This document shows positions 42,640 to 54,106 of a DNA stretch of 64,000 nt, piece after piece. How positions within the stretch are numbered: position 1 is the first letter of the stretch; each line of letters starts with the position of its first letter. The stretch is from Termitomyces sp. T153. Lineage: Eukaryota > Basidiomycota > Agaricomycetes > Agaricales > Lyophyllaceae. The stretch lies in the NCBI GenBank assembly GCA_018296165.2, contig JACKQL020000049.1, positions 332,021 through 396,020 on the forward strand. Direction: 5' to 3'. The notes beneath the pieces were generated by a model that was not told the origin of the DNA, did not search any database, and saw nothing but the letters and a program-made list of their open reading frames with translations. Position numbers and translations under genes: made by a program.

Positions 42640-44503
42640 GAGATCCAAAGTCTATTCAGCATCTACAAGAATTTCTAGAGTTCTAGCTACTCAACTGGCA
42701 GAGGGAGATCCAAAGAGAACAAGTCTAAGAATTCCCAATGCTAGTGTTCAGAAAATTTACTCTAGAGCTTCTGGAAAAAACACTCAACAACAACCAAATC
42801 CAGAGTCTGATCCAAAAGCAGAAATCCATTGTAAATGGCCTCAATCTCCAGAATCCTGGCATGTGACTGTGCACAAATATAACTAGAAGATAGCCCTTAG
42901 TTGAAAGTACTTGTGACCCAGGAATGGGAGGTCTACAATGAGTGGTAGTCCCAGAATAAAGGAAACAATCCAGGGGTCTAGTAAGAGGCAGTGTGGAAGG
43001 GGCAACACTTGTCTGAATCAAGATGACAATGTGGCAGCTTCTGGGATGGACTTGTTGTCTTTATGTCTGAGCTGCCCAAATACACATGGTCCCCTGGCTT
43101 ATAGGCAGGGGCTGGCATTCAATAGCAGTTATATTACCATGTCATGTCATCCTTGGCCTTTGCCTCCTTCTATGCCTTCTTCTTCCTGTCCACAAACTCA
43201 TTGACTAAGTTTTTTTCTGAGAGATGTGCCTGAGGTTCAAATCCCATGCAGGAGTGTCTGCCAGTGTCCAGGAAGAATGGAGTCATCTGAGTAGAAGAAT
43301 GAATGTGGTTGTTGTACTGGAACTCCTCATCTGGCAGAAGCTCATCCCAGTCATCCTGCCTCTCATTACAAAACAGGCAGAGATACTGTTCCAGCTCTTG
43401 GTTAACACATTATGTCTGCCCATTGGACTGAGGGTGATAGGCTGTGATGGTGTGGAGTTTTACTCCCAGCAGGCAGTACAGTTCCCAAGCAAACTCTGCT
43501 ACAAACTGAGGGCCTTGGTCAGAGACTTACCCATCAGACAGTGGCAGAGCATGTGGTGTGGGTAGGGATGAAGTGGGCCATTTACCATAGAGGTCCATGA
43601 CTACCATTACAGCATTGTACCCAGAAGCATCTGGGAGTTTGACAATGAAGTGCACTGATGCAGCACTCCAGCAAGCAGCTAGGATAGGGAGAGGGTGGAG
43701 CTGACCCATGAGTGACAGGTGATGAGGCTTTGTGTGGAGGCAGAAATCATAAATGCTGGTGTAAATGCCTACATATTGGAATATCTGAGGCCACCAGTAG
43801 TTCTGGGACACCAGCTCTAGTATCTTCCAACTACCAGTATGTCCAGCTATATGAGAGTCATGATGTTGCTCTACAATGCATTGGTGGATGTGTCCTTGGA
43901 AAGTTAGAAGCCCATCTTGAGAACCCCACTCATCTGCATGCACTGACTTAATTCCACTGGCCTGTTGGACCTGTAGCCTGGGCAGCCTTGTCAACTGCAT
44001 CCTCTTGTGCACCCTCCCAATTTCCTTGTTAGCATAAGGAAGATGCCAAGTGCAACAGGTGTGCATGGCAGCACACTTGCAGAACTTTGCTATATGCTCC
44101 TTGTGGACTTCTTTGGTACAAGTTATGCAACAACAAGGACAGTGACTCATTTTCACCTCACTCTTAGTCCAGTCAATTTCAGGGTTATGTTCATGTAACC
44201 AGGTAAACCCCAAGATCATGTCTTGCTTCCCCGAACTAGTGATGGCAAAAGTGGCTCACTCTGAGTGGTCCTAGTAACAAAGTACCAGGTCCACCAATGA
44301 ATAAATAGAGCCAGCTTTATTGAGCATGCTATTTACATTGTGCATGGAAATAAGATGAGAGAGAGGATGAGTGGTGGGACAATGTCATTGCACATAGCTG
44401 TGCTGAGAAAGAGGCCTGTTGCCACACTGTCAAGCAGGGCAACCACACTTCAGGTCTGCTGGATGTCTGTAGTCTCAATTTCTACTTGTAGCTTCAGGGA
44501 CTA
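42640..44503 (-). mobile_element. Chromovirus fragment K1 (LTR, integrase, protease)
   Basis: A C-family LTR truncated at its left end (42640-43018) is followed by integrase tail (43019-43230), integrase core (43230-44030) and protease (44031-44503), all minus strand. The chromodomain, RNase H, RT and gag are absent. The open minus frame 44219-43527 (230 codons) fuses the protease motif MILGFTWLHEHNPEIDW to the integrase zinc region across a deletion near 44035. It looks like a multiply deleted relic. Confidence 0.75.
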
Positions 44504-45773
44504 GCTGATATAGATGGCAGTAGTGGGCATAACCCCTGCCTCTGGATTCATTAGGGATTCAACTCTCACCAGGAACCTCCTGCATGTTTTACTTCTCATC
44601 CCTCTCACATAAACTCAAACTTAGTTCTTTCATGCCAGTTGATAAGAAGCTCAAAAAGGCAAGAATTCTTATAAAGACTACAAGATTACACTATACTACA
44701 GGGACAGCACTAGGTCTAAGAATGGCAAGAAGAGGCTCAGGCCACCCTACTCCCACACCCTCTCTGAAACTCCCCTCCCCACCAAGTCCACCTCCATCTG
44801 GGCTACAACCACTGCTAGAAGAACTATGCATTATTCCTTTTTCCTGATGCTGCCTCATTGGCCAGCCACTCTTTCTGCCTCCTCCTGGCCTCCACTACTG
44901 CCTGGGGCACCTCATCCTCAGAGACATAGGAGGCACACTAACATATCTTGCTGCAACCCTGGCACAGGCACCTTGAACTCACACTACTCCCTCTGTCAAG
45001 TGTAGGCAATGCACTGCAAAAGCTTAGTTGGCTTGAACAGGGAAGAATCTCACTAGCTACTCACTGAGGCTTCTGCCTAGCACCATTCAAGGACCAGAGG
45101 ATCCCTCACCCACCCAATAGTCCCTGCAAACTGCTCCAGTGTCACCACCACCTGCACAATCCTGTGAGACTCTGAGACAACCTGCACCACCCCCAGCCCA
45201 AGGCTGGGCCTTGACTACAATGCCAGGACTGACCACAACACCAGAGCTGACTATGATGCTGGGCTGACCACAATGCCAGGGCTGACCACTATGCTGACTC
45301 CAGGGTCTGAGAGAGGCCCTCAGACAGGCCCACCACTGCTGCTGACAACTCTATAAGTGGGCTAGCCTGGCCTAAACACAGAGTCAGTGCACCTATGACC
45401 ACAATACATTGATGCCACCTTCTTATGATCCTGCCAATAATCAAACTCTGCATGGCAGACCTTGTACTCTGCCCACATGTCAACACAGTTTTTGTCAGAT
45501 GGAGGGGGAGTTGGGGAAGCAACTGATGAAGAGGCTGGCTCAGATGCTGAGGAAGACATTGGGAAGAATTAGGGAAGCACTAGGGTATGTCTGACCCTTT
45601 TAATTGATTGGAAAGAGCCCCCTGACAAACAGTGGCCATGCTTTGACTTTGTTCCCCATGCTGCTGCCACTTGCTGTGGTTTGATCAATTTTACTTGGCT
45701 TTGGTTCCCACACCCTGCTGATCCCCAACTCATGCTCTGCATCTCAGAGGTCTTGATGCTGAAGAGGGGGTGA
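44504..45773. other. Unassigned; possible 3' internal end of a B-family element
   Basis: The sequence ends with the purine tract AAGAGGGGGTGA immediately before LTR B7, as expected at the 3' end of an LTR element's internal region. It includes near-repeats of GACCACAATGCCAGGGCTG around 45230-45290. The minus ORF 45559-45362 reads CVDMWAEYKVCHAEFDYWQD, which I do not recognise. If correct, this is the only B-family internal sequence here. Confidence 0.35.
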
Positions 45774-47481
45774 TGTCATAACCCAATCCCAGACCCCCAA
45801 CCCTCTTTCCCAAGCCACCCACTTCTCCAGAGTTCCCCCCAGAATCACCCCAACCATTGTTCACCTATGGCACCCACCTTGGCTAACTCCAATGCTTCCC
45901 CAGCAAACCCCAACATGTCTCCTGCAGATCCCATCATTTCCCTTTCCCTTTCCAAGCCTCTAGGCCCCTCCAACATCTCTCCTGACTCAGGCTATACTGT
46001 CCATTTGTTATAACAACAGCCTGTACTTACAGCATAGTCGTAATATAACCAGCATTGTAACTACAGCATCACCAATTTTCAGTCAAATATTTCGCCAATT
46101 GGGAGAATTGAACCTGTGACCACTCTCCCAAAAACAACAACTGATACAACCATAACCAGTTGACCACGGATCATTAATTATAATACAAAGTTGTTGTAAT
46201 AAGGGGAGCAAGCTCCCCTTCAAAATATCCCTGGAACCCTAAGCATGTTAACAAAACCTTAACAAAACCTTAACAGAACCTTAACAGAACCTAACCAAAC
46301 CACTAACTCCCTAACCGTAACTCTAACTGAACTCTAACCAGGCTAACCATGTGCTCAACAAGCAGGCCTCATGGGTACATAGGCCTTAATGTGTTAAGAT
46401 TATTATTGGGCCTGTTTGTTCAACGGTTGTATTGTGTCTTTCTTCTAATTATGTGCATTGGTATCGAGGTTGTTGGTTCAATTTTCTTTGGTTGATTTCT
46501 TTTTGTCCGGTTCAACATTTGATGCTGTTGACAATTATCACACGTGATTGATGTAACAAGCAGCGCTGTAATTACAACTGTGGTTATATCAGGCTTATGC
46601 TGTCATGACAGGGGATGTTATATCATCCTGCCAGCATCAGGTGCCTGACTCAGATACAAATCACTAACTCACCCCTGCAACCTACACAACCACTCCAGAA
46701 CTCCCTGATGACTACAGGGCAGACTGCATTCCCATTAGATCCCATCAAAATGTCATTATGGTCTGCCATCTGATCAAAGCTGACACTCATTGATCCCATG
46801 TGGCTCTGACAAGCCCCATCATTGCACCCTCATTCCTCAAAGGAAGTTCAGTAGTTAGTATATAAGATGTAGAATAGCATCTGTTACCTTAGTCTTGATA
46901 TTACTTTACTTAGTTACCTGTGTCTCATGTTTCTCTCTGTTATGTTTCCTGATCTTGTCTCTGTTTTTATTTTTAGTCTTGAATCTATTCCTTTCTCAGT
47001 TCCATCTTGTCTCAACTTTGTCTTGTCTTGTCTGTCTCTATTTCCTTTATCATTCCTAAGTTCCTTTTAAGTCTAATGTCATTATGAATTCCATGCACAC
47101 ACTACAACCCTTCAAACATTCTTATAACAACTCTGGACCTCACTCTACACTCAGCCTTAGAACCCATCACCTCTGATTGAACCCTCATCAAACTCCAGCT
47201 CTGCTCCCATCACCTGCAAAGCCTGCACTTACCCCGCAGCCCATACACTTGCTTACAGACTCATACTTGATGCCTGCCCAAGCCCAATGTTTAATATACT
47301 TGGTCTTAGACTTCTCTGGACCACCCTAGACTTGCTTGGACCACTCCCTTTAGCTTCCCTTTGCAAGTACCTGAAGTCTGAACCATCCCTGGAGCACTAG
47401 GTTATAAGCACAGGACATTGTGTCTGCCTAGTAAGAACTCACTCAGTTAAGCTGAGCCCCTGTGGTCAGTGAAACTTGACA
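45774..47481 (+). repeat. LTR B7 (family B), carrying repeat G2
   Basis: Starts TGTCATAACCCAATCC and ends CAGTGAAACTTGACA. Without the G2 insertion it is about 1.05-1.1 kb, the family length. The left flank (GGTGA) is purine-tract-like and the right flank (ATGAT) is inside a family A LTR, so it is not a simple solo insertion. CpG is almost absent outside G2. Confidence 0.8.
45990..46645. repeat. Repeat G2, inverted pair of tRNA-like modules
   Basis: Outward-reading ends are similar (GGTTATATTACGACTATGCTG on the minus strand at the left, GGTTATATCAGGCTTATGCT at the right). A 20-bp near-palindrome AGGGGAGCAAGCTCCCCT lies at about 46203. Minus module: A-box-like TGGTCAACTGGTTATGG (complement of 46150-46166) and B-box GGTTCAATTCT (complement of 46104-46114). 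Plus module: TTTGTTCAACGGTTGTA (46415-46431) and B-box GGTTCAATTTT (46475-46485). It retains CpG while the surrounding LTR does not, so it is a later arrival. Exact ends are uncertain. Confidence 0.5.
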
Positions 47482-47731
47482 ATGATGAGGCTCATGATCC
47501 ACAAGTCTTGTGGTTGCAAAAATCACATGCAAATGGCTATGTTGTTCCAGACCTTGGGGGCTGGACCACATGTAATAATGTTGCATGACTCATGCATGAC
47601 CTGTAAAACAAAAATCAAGCAAATAATAAGAAACACAAAAATCCCATGTTGTGTCCAAGTCAGGTGCTGTCCAGATAAGATAGTTGGAGATGTCAGTAAC
47701 CATGCTCAGTTACAAGTGGTTCTTATCACTG
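47482..47731 (-). repeat. Family A LTR fragment
   Basis: The reverse of the first part of A1/A3: ACAAGTCTTGTGGTTGC and TTCCAGACCTTG blocks match the complement of about 60190-60260. It is truncated on the left at B7. The right end is near CTTATCACTGTGACA. Confidence 0.55.
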
Positions 47732-47739
47732 TGACATGT

Positions 47740-47968
47740 GCTGGGGTTTAAGAGAAGTGTTGGGGATACCCAGGAGCTTGTTAGGGGTCAGAAGGGTGAC
47801 AGAGCCCATTAGGGGGCCATTGGGATTTACTGGGAAAGCATTGGAGTTTGCCAGGGCAGGTGCCAGAAGTGAACAAAGCTCAGGGGTGGGTTGAGGGGGT
47901 GTTGGCAGGTACTCTAGGGAGTTGTGGTTGCTCAGAGTGAGGTCCAGAGGTCCAGGGATGGGTCATGA
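47740..47968 (-). repeat. Family B LTR fragment
   Basis: The last 230 or so bp match the reverse of the start of family B LTRs, ending GGGATGGGTCATGACA. The other end is truncated. Confidence 0.65.
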
Positions 47969-48333
47969 CATGTGGGGCCAGTGGAGCAGGCAAGGAAGGG
48001 GATACTTGGAGTGAACCCACCATACATGAAGAAAGTGTGGGGGTGGTGGTGGGGTGCTGTGTCCATTGCAGCTCACACTGCAGCTCCATCAGCTGCCACT
48101 GTTCATGTGCCACCTTGTACTAGGTGTCAAGGAGGGCCTGGAGGGAGAGGGACACCACTCCAGTGGTTTGACATAGTCTGATGAGTTTGGCAGTGTGGGA
48201 GGTAAGGGAACCTTGGATTAGTTGAACCTGCATCTCTAGGGACAACAAATGACTCCAGGCATTGTCCTGGGGGCTTGAAGCATCAGGGAGAGGTGTAGAG
48301 TGCTCCTAGACCAAATCTAGAGACTTGTTCTGC
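47969..48333 (-). pseudogene. Chromovirus gag fragment
   Basis: The minus strand reads HEQWQLMELQCELQWTQHP (48113-48055) and, nearer the LTR, LEMQVQLIQGSLTSHTAKL-like residues in another frame. It is the 5' end of a minus-strand element whose LTR is at 48334. Everything downstream is missing. Confidence 0.65.
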
Positions 48334-48795
48334 TGTAAGAGCAACCTCTGGAGGCTGTGGCCCAATTACACATCTAGCAGAGGGAGATCCAAAGTCTATT
48401 CAGCATTTACAAGAAGTTCTAGAGTTCTAGTTACTCACCTGGTGAGAGAGATCCAAAGAGAACAAGTCTAAGGATTCCTAATGCCAGTGTTCAGAAAATT
48501 TACTCTAGAGCCTCTGGAAAAAACACTCAACAACAACCAAATCCAGAGTCCAACCCAAAAGCAGAATCCATCATAAATGGCCTTGATCTCCAAACTCCTG
48601 GCACATGACCATGCACAAATGTAATCCAAAGTTAACCCTTAGTTGAAAGTACTTGTGACCCAGGAATGGGAGGTCTACAATGAGTGGTAGGCCTGGAATA
48701 AAGGAAACAATCTAGGGGTCTGGTAAGAGGCAGTCATGGTGTGGAAGGAGCAACCCTTGTCTGAATTATGGACAGAGAATCAGTCAGCCTGAAGG
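48334..48795 (-). repeat. C-type LTR, inverted twin of the D2 LTR
   Basis: Plus-strand start TGTAAGAGCAACCTCTGG. It is nearly identical, in reverse orientation, to 53610-54072; I see only a few substitutions over about 460 bp. The distal 80 bp present in the D2 LTR are missing here, and the sequence passes into a truncated Tc1 copy. Confidence 0.8.
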
Positions 48796-48805
48796 CTGAA
48801 ACTGA

Positions 48806-49520
48806 CAAATGTCTAGCTTTGAACATAGGACTTTTCTCTTTGTAGCAGACTAATACCCCTCCTCCTTCAGCACATTTTGGACCATCTAAGAGACAAGATT
48901 GGAAATGATGTTGAGAAAATTGGTGGCACAAATAGCTGTATCAAGTCTCCCAGTTGAAATTTGTCAAACAATAGCCTGTTTTGCATGGAGTAAGCTTAGC
49001 AGGATGTCCTCCAGGATGGTTTTTCTTGTTCACCTCCAACTCTCTACCAATCCTCTCAATAGTAGATTTCTCTAGACCACTTTTATCCCCAATGTGATGC
49101 AGAAAGGACCCTCGAGCAAGGAGAGAAGCAACAGTAGAGCGTTGTACAGGAGCAGTAGCTTTTACAATGGTGATTCAAGGTCAAGATGTGGTTCAACCAA
49201 CTTGAACTGCTCCGAGATATAAACAAGCATAGTTACATGACTGTTGATATTCCCACATACTTACTCTTTATTTCTGACTAAAATAAGGATAAACATGCAA
49301 AGTTGAAGAGGCTCAAAAAACTGTCCCAATGAGAGAATATTTGAAAATGGCCATTACTCCATCAGTTTTGATTCAAATTACATATGCCTTAATGCAATTT
49401 GTAGCTCCAATGCCATAGTACCTTACCTGATTTAACCATAATTTTAAGTACTTCCAATCCTTCAAGCCAATGTCACCTCTTATAAAGTATAAAACATTGG
49501 AATAGTTTTTTGAGCCACTG
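48806..49520 (-). mobile_element. Tc1/mariner fragment (transposase 5' half)
   Basis: Homologous to 17006-17703 of the intact copy. It retains the right terminal repeat (GTTTTTTGAGCCACTG) and the TA at 49521-49522. The left half is missing. The HTH region is recognisable on the minus strand near 49150-49020. Many stops. Confidence 0.75.
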
Positions 49521-49522
49521 TA

Positions 49523-50018
49523 CTTCATTTCATCTCACTGACATACATTGAAATCTATTGATGTTTTGGAAGGAGGAGTAAAAGCATGGCTTACATATAC
49601 ACTACTGTATCAGACTTTGTATTCACTACTTCCTACTGTTACTACCACTTTCTTATACTCTTTGATATGGATTACCTTCCAGGAATAGACTTGCCATTCC
49701 TGTTCTTGTGCATGCACATTGATCTAGTGAGCCTACTGGTATGTAGACTTCCATTTGTAGTGGGCTTGAGCCACATATACTGCTGGCAGCTGATGATGTT
49801 GATTCTGGGAAAAGTGTAAAAGAAACATGTTAACATCATTCCTAGCACACATATTTCAGGAATAAAAAGGCATTAGACAGAAAGATAAAGACACTGTCTT
49901 TTTCCAACACCAAAAGCTGACAAGAAATGGCATATTCCTTTACACTTTTTTCACAGGAATCATTTTTAAGTGCCAGCAGTGATGACACACTTTTTTCAAT
50001 TTCCAGGTTGAAGGCTGT
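49523..50018. other. No gene recognised upstream of RAD30
   Basis: AT-rich and CpG-poor until about 50010, where CpG returns abruptly. The ORFs 49586-49819 and 50042-49842 have no recognisable motif. Confidence 0.5.
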
Positions 50019-50065
50019 CACGTGGTAGTACGTGCCGGTCACGTCATCATCACGTGTACGTGAAC
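50019..50065. promoter_or_regulatory. E-box/CRE cluster upstream of RAD30
   Basis: CACGTG at 50019-50024 and 50051-50056, TCACGTCA at 50039-50046, plus two further ACGTG words within 47 bp, located 77-123 bp before the start codon. These match bHLH and bZIP core sites. Similar motifs precede CIA30. Confidence 0.5.
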
Positions 50066-50141
50066 ATCAGTCACAAACAGCGACACTGTCTGAGTTCGAC
50101 TTTGACCTCAAGGGCACCCCCTTCGAGTTTCAAGTTCCAGC

Positions 50142-52658
50142 ATGCAGGTACCATGGAAAGGGAAAGGGAAGGCTACAGATCAAGACTTTGAAGATCTCGA
50201 CCCTATTATCACCTACCGACACCTACACTCCCAGAATCTCGGGGTCCGTGACCCGCTGCGTGTGATAGCGCTTTGTGACAGTGATGCATTTTATGCGGCA
50301 TGTGAGATGGTGCGTCTCGGTGTAGACGAGAGCACCCCACTGGTTGTGTTACAGTGGGATGCACTCATTGCGATTAACTACCCCGCCAGGAAATTCGGCA
50401 TCACTCGGCTCAAGAAATATAACATGAAGGAGTTACAGGCGAAGCACCCTGAGCTGAAGATTGTGCATGTAGCCACCTATAAGGAGGGTGAGAGGCAACC
50501 AGGATACTGGAATGATGTTGATACGAAGACGCATAAGGTCAAGTTTAAGATTTGCAAAAGGGTTTAGGTGGAAATTAACAATTTGGATCGCTTTGGCTGA
50601 CAGGTGTCTTTGGACTATTATCGTAGAGAAAGCTCAAAGATCGCTGCTAAGTTCAGGGAGTGTCTTCCACGCGTAGAAGTTGGTGTGTGAACAGAAATGT
50701 CTTTTCGTCTGAGCGACTGATATCATTCATATATACGTAGAAAAAGCATCCATTGACGAAGCATTTTTCGATTTTTCTAAACGTGTTCGTGAGGTTCTTC
50801 TTGAAAGATACCCCTATCTCGCACAAGTTCCCTCCAATGCATTAAACGGGGCTGACACCCCATTACCGCCACCGCCCCCCTTCTCGTGGAATGACATCAA
50901 ACACTCAATCGTGATACCCATTCATCCTGCCTTACCGGAAGGGGACATGAAAGCTAGCATAGATTCGATTTGTAATCACCAACGGGAGGAGGCCTTGCTG
51001 ACTTGGCATGATATTGCATTGTCGATTGGAGCAGAGTTGATGGAGACGGCAAGGCGTCAGGTTCATGAACAACTTGGATACTCCACATCAGCAGTGATTC
51101 CAATTTCACACTTGATGAGTTGTGAACACTACTGACTTTGTACGTTCAGGGAATCGCGAGAAATAAATTCCTGGCAAAGGTTATTCTTAACCAATGTCAT
51201 GAAACAACCACTAATAACTCATAGTTAACAGCATCGTACAAAAAACCGAACAATCAGGTACATAGTACCTTTGAAATTTCTCTAGGTGGATCAATTACCC
51301 TAACGTTCCGCAGAGTATCCTGAGAAATGCCGCTATTCCAGAATATCTACGTCCACTTCCTTTCCAAAAAGTTTGAGCCTCATCGTTCAAACCTGTGCTT
51401 GTACGCTTACGAGGACTCAGATTCGTTTTCTCGGCGGTAAACTTGGCACTGCTATAGCGTCAGAATTCGAAGCAGCCACTGTCCAAGACCTTTTGTATGT
51501 AGAAAGAAAGGCTTTCGTATGATGTCATATTGATCCATTTTGATAGGTCAATCAGCCTAGGTATGCTATGTAACAAGCCCTTGGTATTTATAAATTGATC
51601 TTACACAGAGGAGATGCAGCGTAAATTAGGGGAAGAATCCATTTGGATCTATGAAGTTCTCCGGTATGATCGACCTCCTTAGTTACTTGGATTCCTTTTC
51701 ATGCTCCTTTTCAGTGGTATTGACAGATCGGAAGGTTGTCAGATGTTTTCCTTAACAGATCATGAAGGGCTAACTAGTCTATTGCAGTAAAGGAAAAGAA
51801 AACGACAATCAACAAGAGCATGTTGGCATCGAAAAATCTCCCGCGACCTATTACAAACGCTTCTGAAGGTTTTCATTGGATACGAGTTCTTGCTGCGGAA
51901 CTTGCGCTCCGTCTTGTCGAGGCTCGTGAGATCAGCACCAATTTATGGCCCAAGTCCATTGTTTTGCGCGTTCGGAGAGGTATGTAATTCCATCTGCATA
52001 ACTGTGACAGCGGTTTCATCGGTTCTCAGGTTATAACGCTGGTCAATCGAAGCAAGCTACATTTCCATATACACCTGAAGTCACGGTAGACACCGTTGCT
52101 GCGGCGGGTAATATGTTATGGAAAGATCTCGTCGGAACAGAATTGGCGATGAAAGTTACCAATGTTTCGCTTGCATTCACCGGTATTGAGGTCGCTGAGC
52201 ATGGGCAACGAAGTATTGAAGGCTTTTTAGAAGCCAGTCAATCCACCAAACGACAACGTGACGAAAACGGTAACGACGACGGTTGGCCGGTATCTCTCAC
52301 TGGTCTTGTCGATGCAGATTATATGTCTGGTGATAATGTTCCAGCAGACGATCCATGTTCCGGCCTGCATATGCTCTCTTTCAAATGTTCAAGATGCGGT
52401 CAAAGGTTATCAGTACCTTCACTAGGATCATCTTCTCGGGACGGGGAGGAGCAATTAGCCGCTCTGCGGTTAGAGCACGACGATTTTCATTTCGCTCAGG
52501 ACTTAGCCAAGGAGTTTGTCGGTGAACCTACCACCGTATTAAGGCCGTCAGCAGGTGGTGTGAAGCACGTTCTGAAGCCTTTGTCGAGAAACTCTCCGAA
52601 AAAGAGGAGCCGGAAGAAGGAACTGCAAGGTATCGAGCAATTCTTTAGACGGCCATGA
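50142..52658 (+). CDS. RAD30: DNA polymerase eta (Y-family translesion polymerase)
   Basis: Twelve exons: 50142-50537, 50604-50682, 50741-51093, 51150-51179, 51225-51257, 51314-51370, 51421-51494, 51547-51560, 51609-51663, 51715-51734, 51788-51979 and 52030-52658. They join in frame to 643 residues. VIALCDSDAFYAACE (Asp46 and neighbours) and KASIDEAFFDF (Asp164, Glu165) supply the catalytic metal ligands. NYPARKFGI, HVATYKEGE, PGYWNDVDTKTHK, GIARNKFLAK, ASYKKPNNQ, LPFQKIRFLGGKLG and GEESIWIYEVLRGIDRSEV follow the family order. The C-terminus has a UBZ ubiquitin-binding zinc finger (C-x2-C near 553, H-x3-H near 583) and ends in a PCNA-binding PIP box, QGIEQFF. The enzyme would copy past UV pyrimidine dimers at stalled forks. 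All key residues are intact. Exons 8 (14 nt) and 10 (20 nt) are microexons. The overlapping frame 50032-50265 is not coding. Confidence 0.94.
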
Positions 52659-53528
52659 AATATCTACGCTAATGACATACGCTTCTCGCCATAAATTTTT
52701 GAGTTGTATCGTACCTTAGGCCTCTCCAAATTTCGAGTGTACAAACGTAGTGGCGCTGAATCATGATAAGCCCTCACGCTGCCAAAGCATCTGTTGTAAT
52801 GGAATGGTTATCACAAATGGTCATGACATGCTTCTTTTGATCGTGATACTTTTGGCATGTTCAGTACTGTCGTGTATCGGGGGATGAAATTTTTAGCCAA
52901 TTTTTTTTTCTAGCTCTGTCCTCTGGGCGCATAGTCTTCAAACCTCTGGGCAATCTAAATCTACTTATGATCTAGTAGCTAGTAATTCTTTTAGAGAAAT
53001 TTATAGCATGTGAGAGATGAGCATGTGAGAGATGTCGGCCCATGACCGAGTCAGAGGTACCAAAAATCCGCGAAATGAAATCGTCGTCCACACCCTGGTC
53101 ACAGGTCAAGTTCTGGCTCTGCTTGGAAGGAATCCTAGAAGGAATCCTCGAACAATGCTTCAAACAATGCTCATTGTTGATGTAATCACAAATTCCACAA
53201 TGTGACACATGACAGTATAAAGTTCTTTGAGTTTTGGGGGCCCCTTGATCATTAACCACCATGTGCTCCACTAACACTGGAAGTAGTGACCAAGCCTTAT
53301 GCCCAACATGCCAGACCCACATTATATATTACCTCTGACCAAGAAGAGCCTGACAGGCTGATTGTATAGACCCCCCCCACAGGACCACTGAAATGCAATC
53401 TAGCAGGGCACCAGTCTAGCAATGAAAAAAATGCCCCCCAATAGCAAATGGAACTTTTATGCAACTTTCCCCTTTAGGAAACCACATCCAAATAAGCCAA
53501 GAAACTCCTTGAAAATAAACTCACCAAT
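52659..53528. other. No gene recognised downstream of RAD30
   Basis: The first 350 or so bp include the RAD30 3' UTR. CpG persists to about 53090 and then vanishes. A minus ORF (53322-52972) has no recognised motif, although it contains a C/H-rich stretch (CHVSHCGICDYINNEHCLKHC). Confidence 0.45.
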
Positions 53529-54072
53529 TGTCAGGAGATGTCCCATTCTCCCTCCTTATCATTTTCCTTTATTCTCCTTTGCTTTCCCTATCTGTTGGTC
53601 CTGGTTTCAGCCCTCAGGCTGACTGATTCTCTGTCCATAATTCAGACAAGGGTTGCTCCTTCCACACCATGACTGCCTCTTACCAGACCCCTAGATTGTT
53701 TCCTTTATTCCAGGCCTACCACTCATTGTAGACCTCCCATTCTTGGGTCACAAGTACTTTCAACTAAGGGTTAACTTTGGATTACATTTGTGCATGGTCA
53801 TGTGCCAGGAGTTTGGAGATCAAAGCCATTTATGATGGATTCTGCTTTTGGGTTGGACTCTGGATTTGGTTGTTGTTGAGTGTTTTTTCCAGAGGCTCTA
53901 GAGTAAATTTTCTGAACACTGGCATTAGGAATCCTTAGACTTGTTCTCTTTGGATCTCTCTCACCAGGTGAGTAACTAGAACTCTAGAACTTCTTGTAAA
54001 TGCTGAATAGACTTTGGATCTCCCTCTGCTAGATGTGTAATTGGGCCACAGCCTCCAGAGGTTGCTCTTACA
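53529..54072 (+). repeat. 5' LTR of chromovirus D2
   Basis: Starts TGTCAGGAGATGTCCC and ends TTGCTCTTACA, 544 bp, followed by the primer-binding region GCAGAACAAGTCTCTAG. The left flank is CCAAT (53524-53528). No matching 3' LTR is in the window. Confidence 0.8.
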
Positions 54073-54106
54073 GCAGAACAAGTCTCTAGATTTGGTCTAG
54101 GAGCAC

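Noticed and set aside
45289..45559. Two overlapping minus ORFs with Cys and Trp residues
   Set aside because: A Cys-containing WAEYK...CHAEFDYWQD stretch is visible but I cannot tie it to a family, so I made no gene call.
46090..46176. Functional tRNA gene
   Set aside because: A- and B-box words are present, but the acceptor and T-stem do not pair, so it is at most tRNA-derived.
50032..50265. ORF overlapping the start of RAD30
   Set aside because: It is in another frame and loses all polymerase motifs. The frame starting at 50142 carries the conserved sequence.
52972..53322. Minus ORF with C/H-rich stretch downstream of RAD30
   Set aside because: The pattern is suggestive of a zinc-binding motif, but spacing matches no family I know and the region shifts from CpG-normal to CpG-poor within it.
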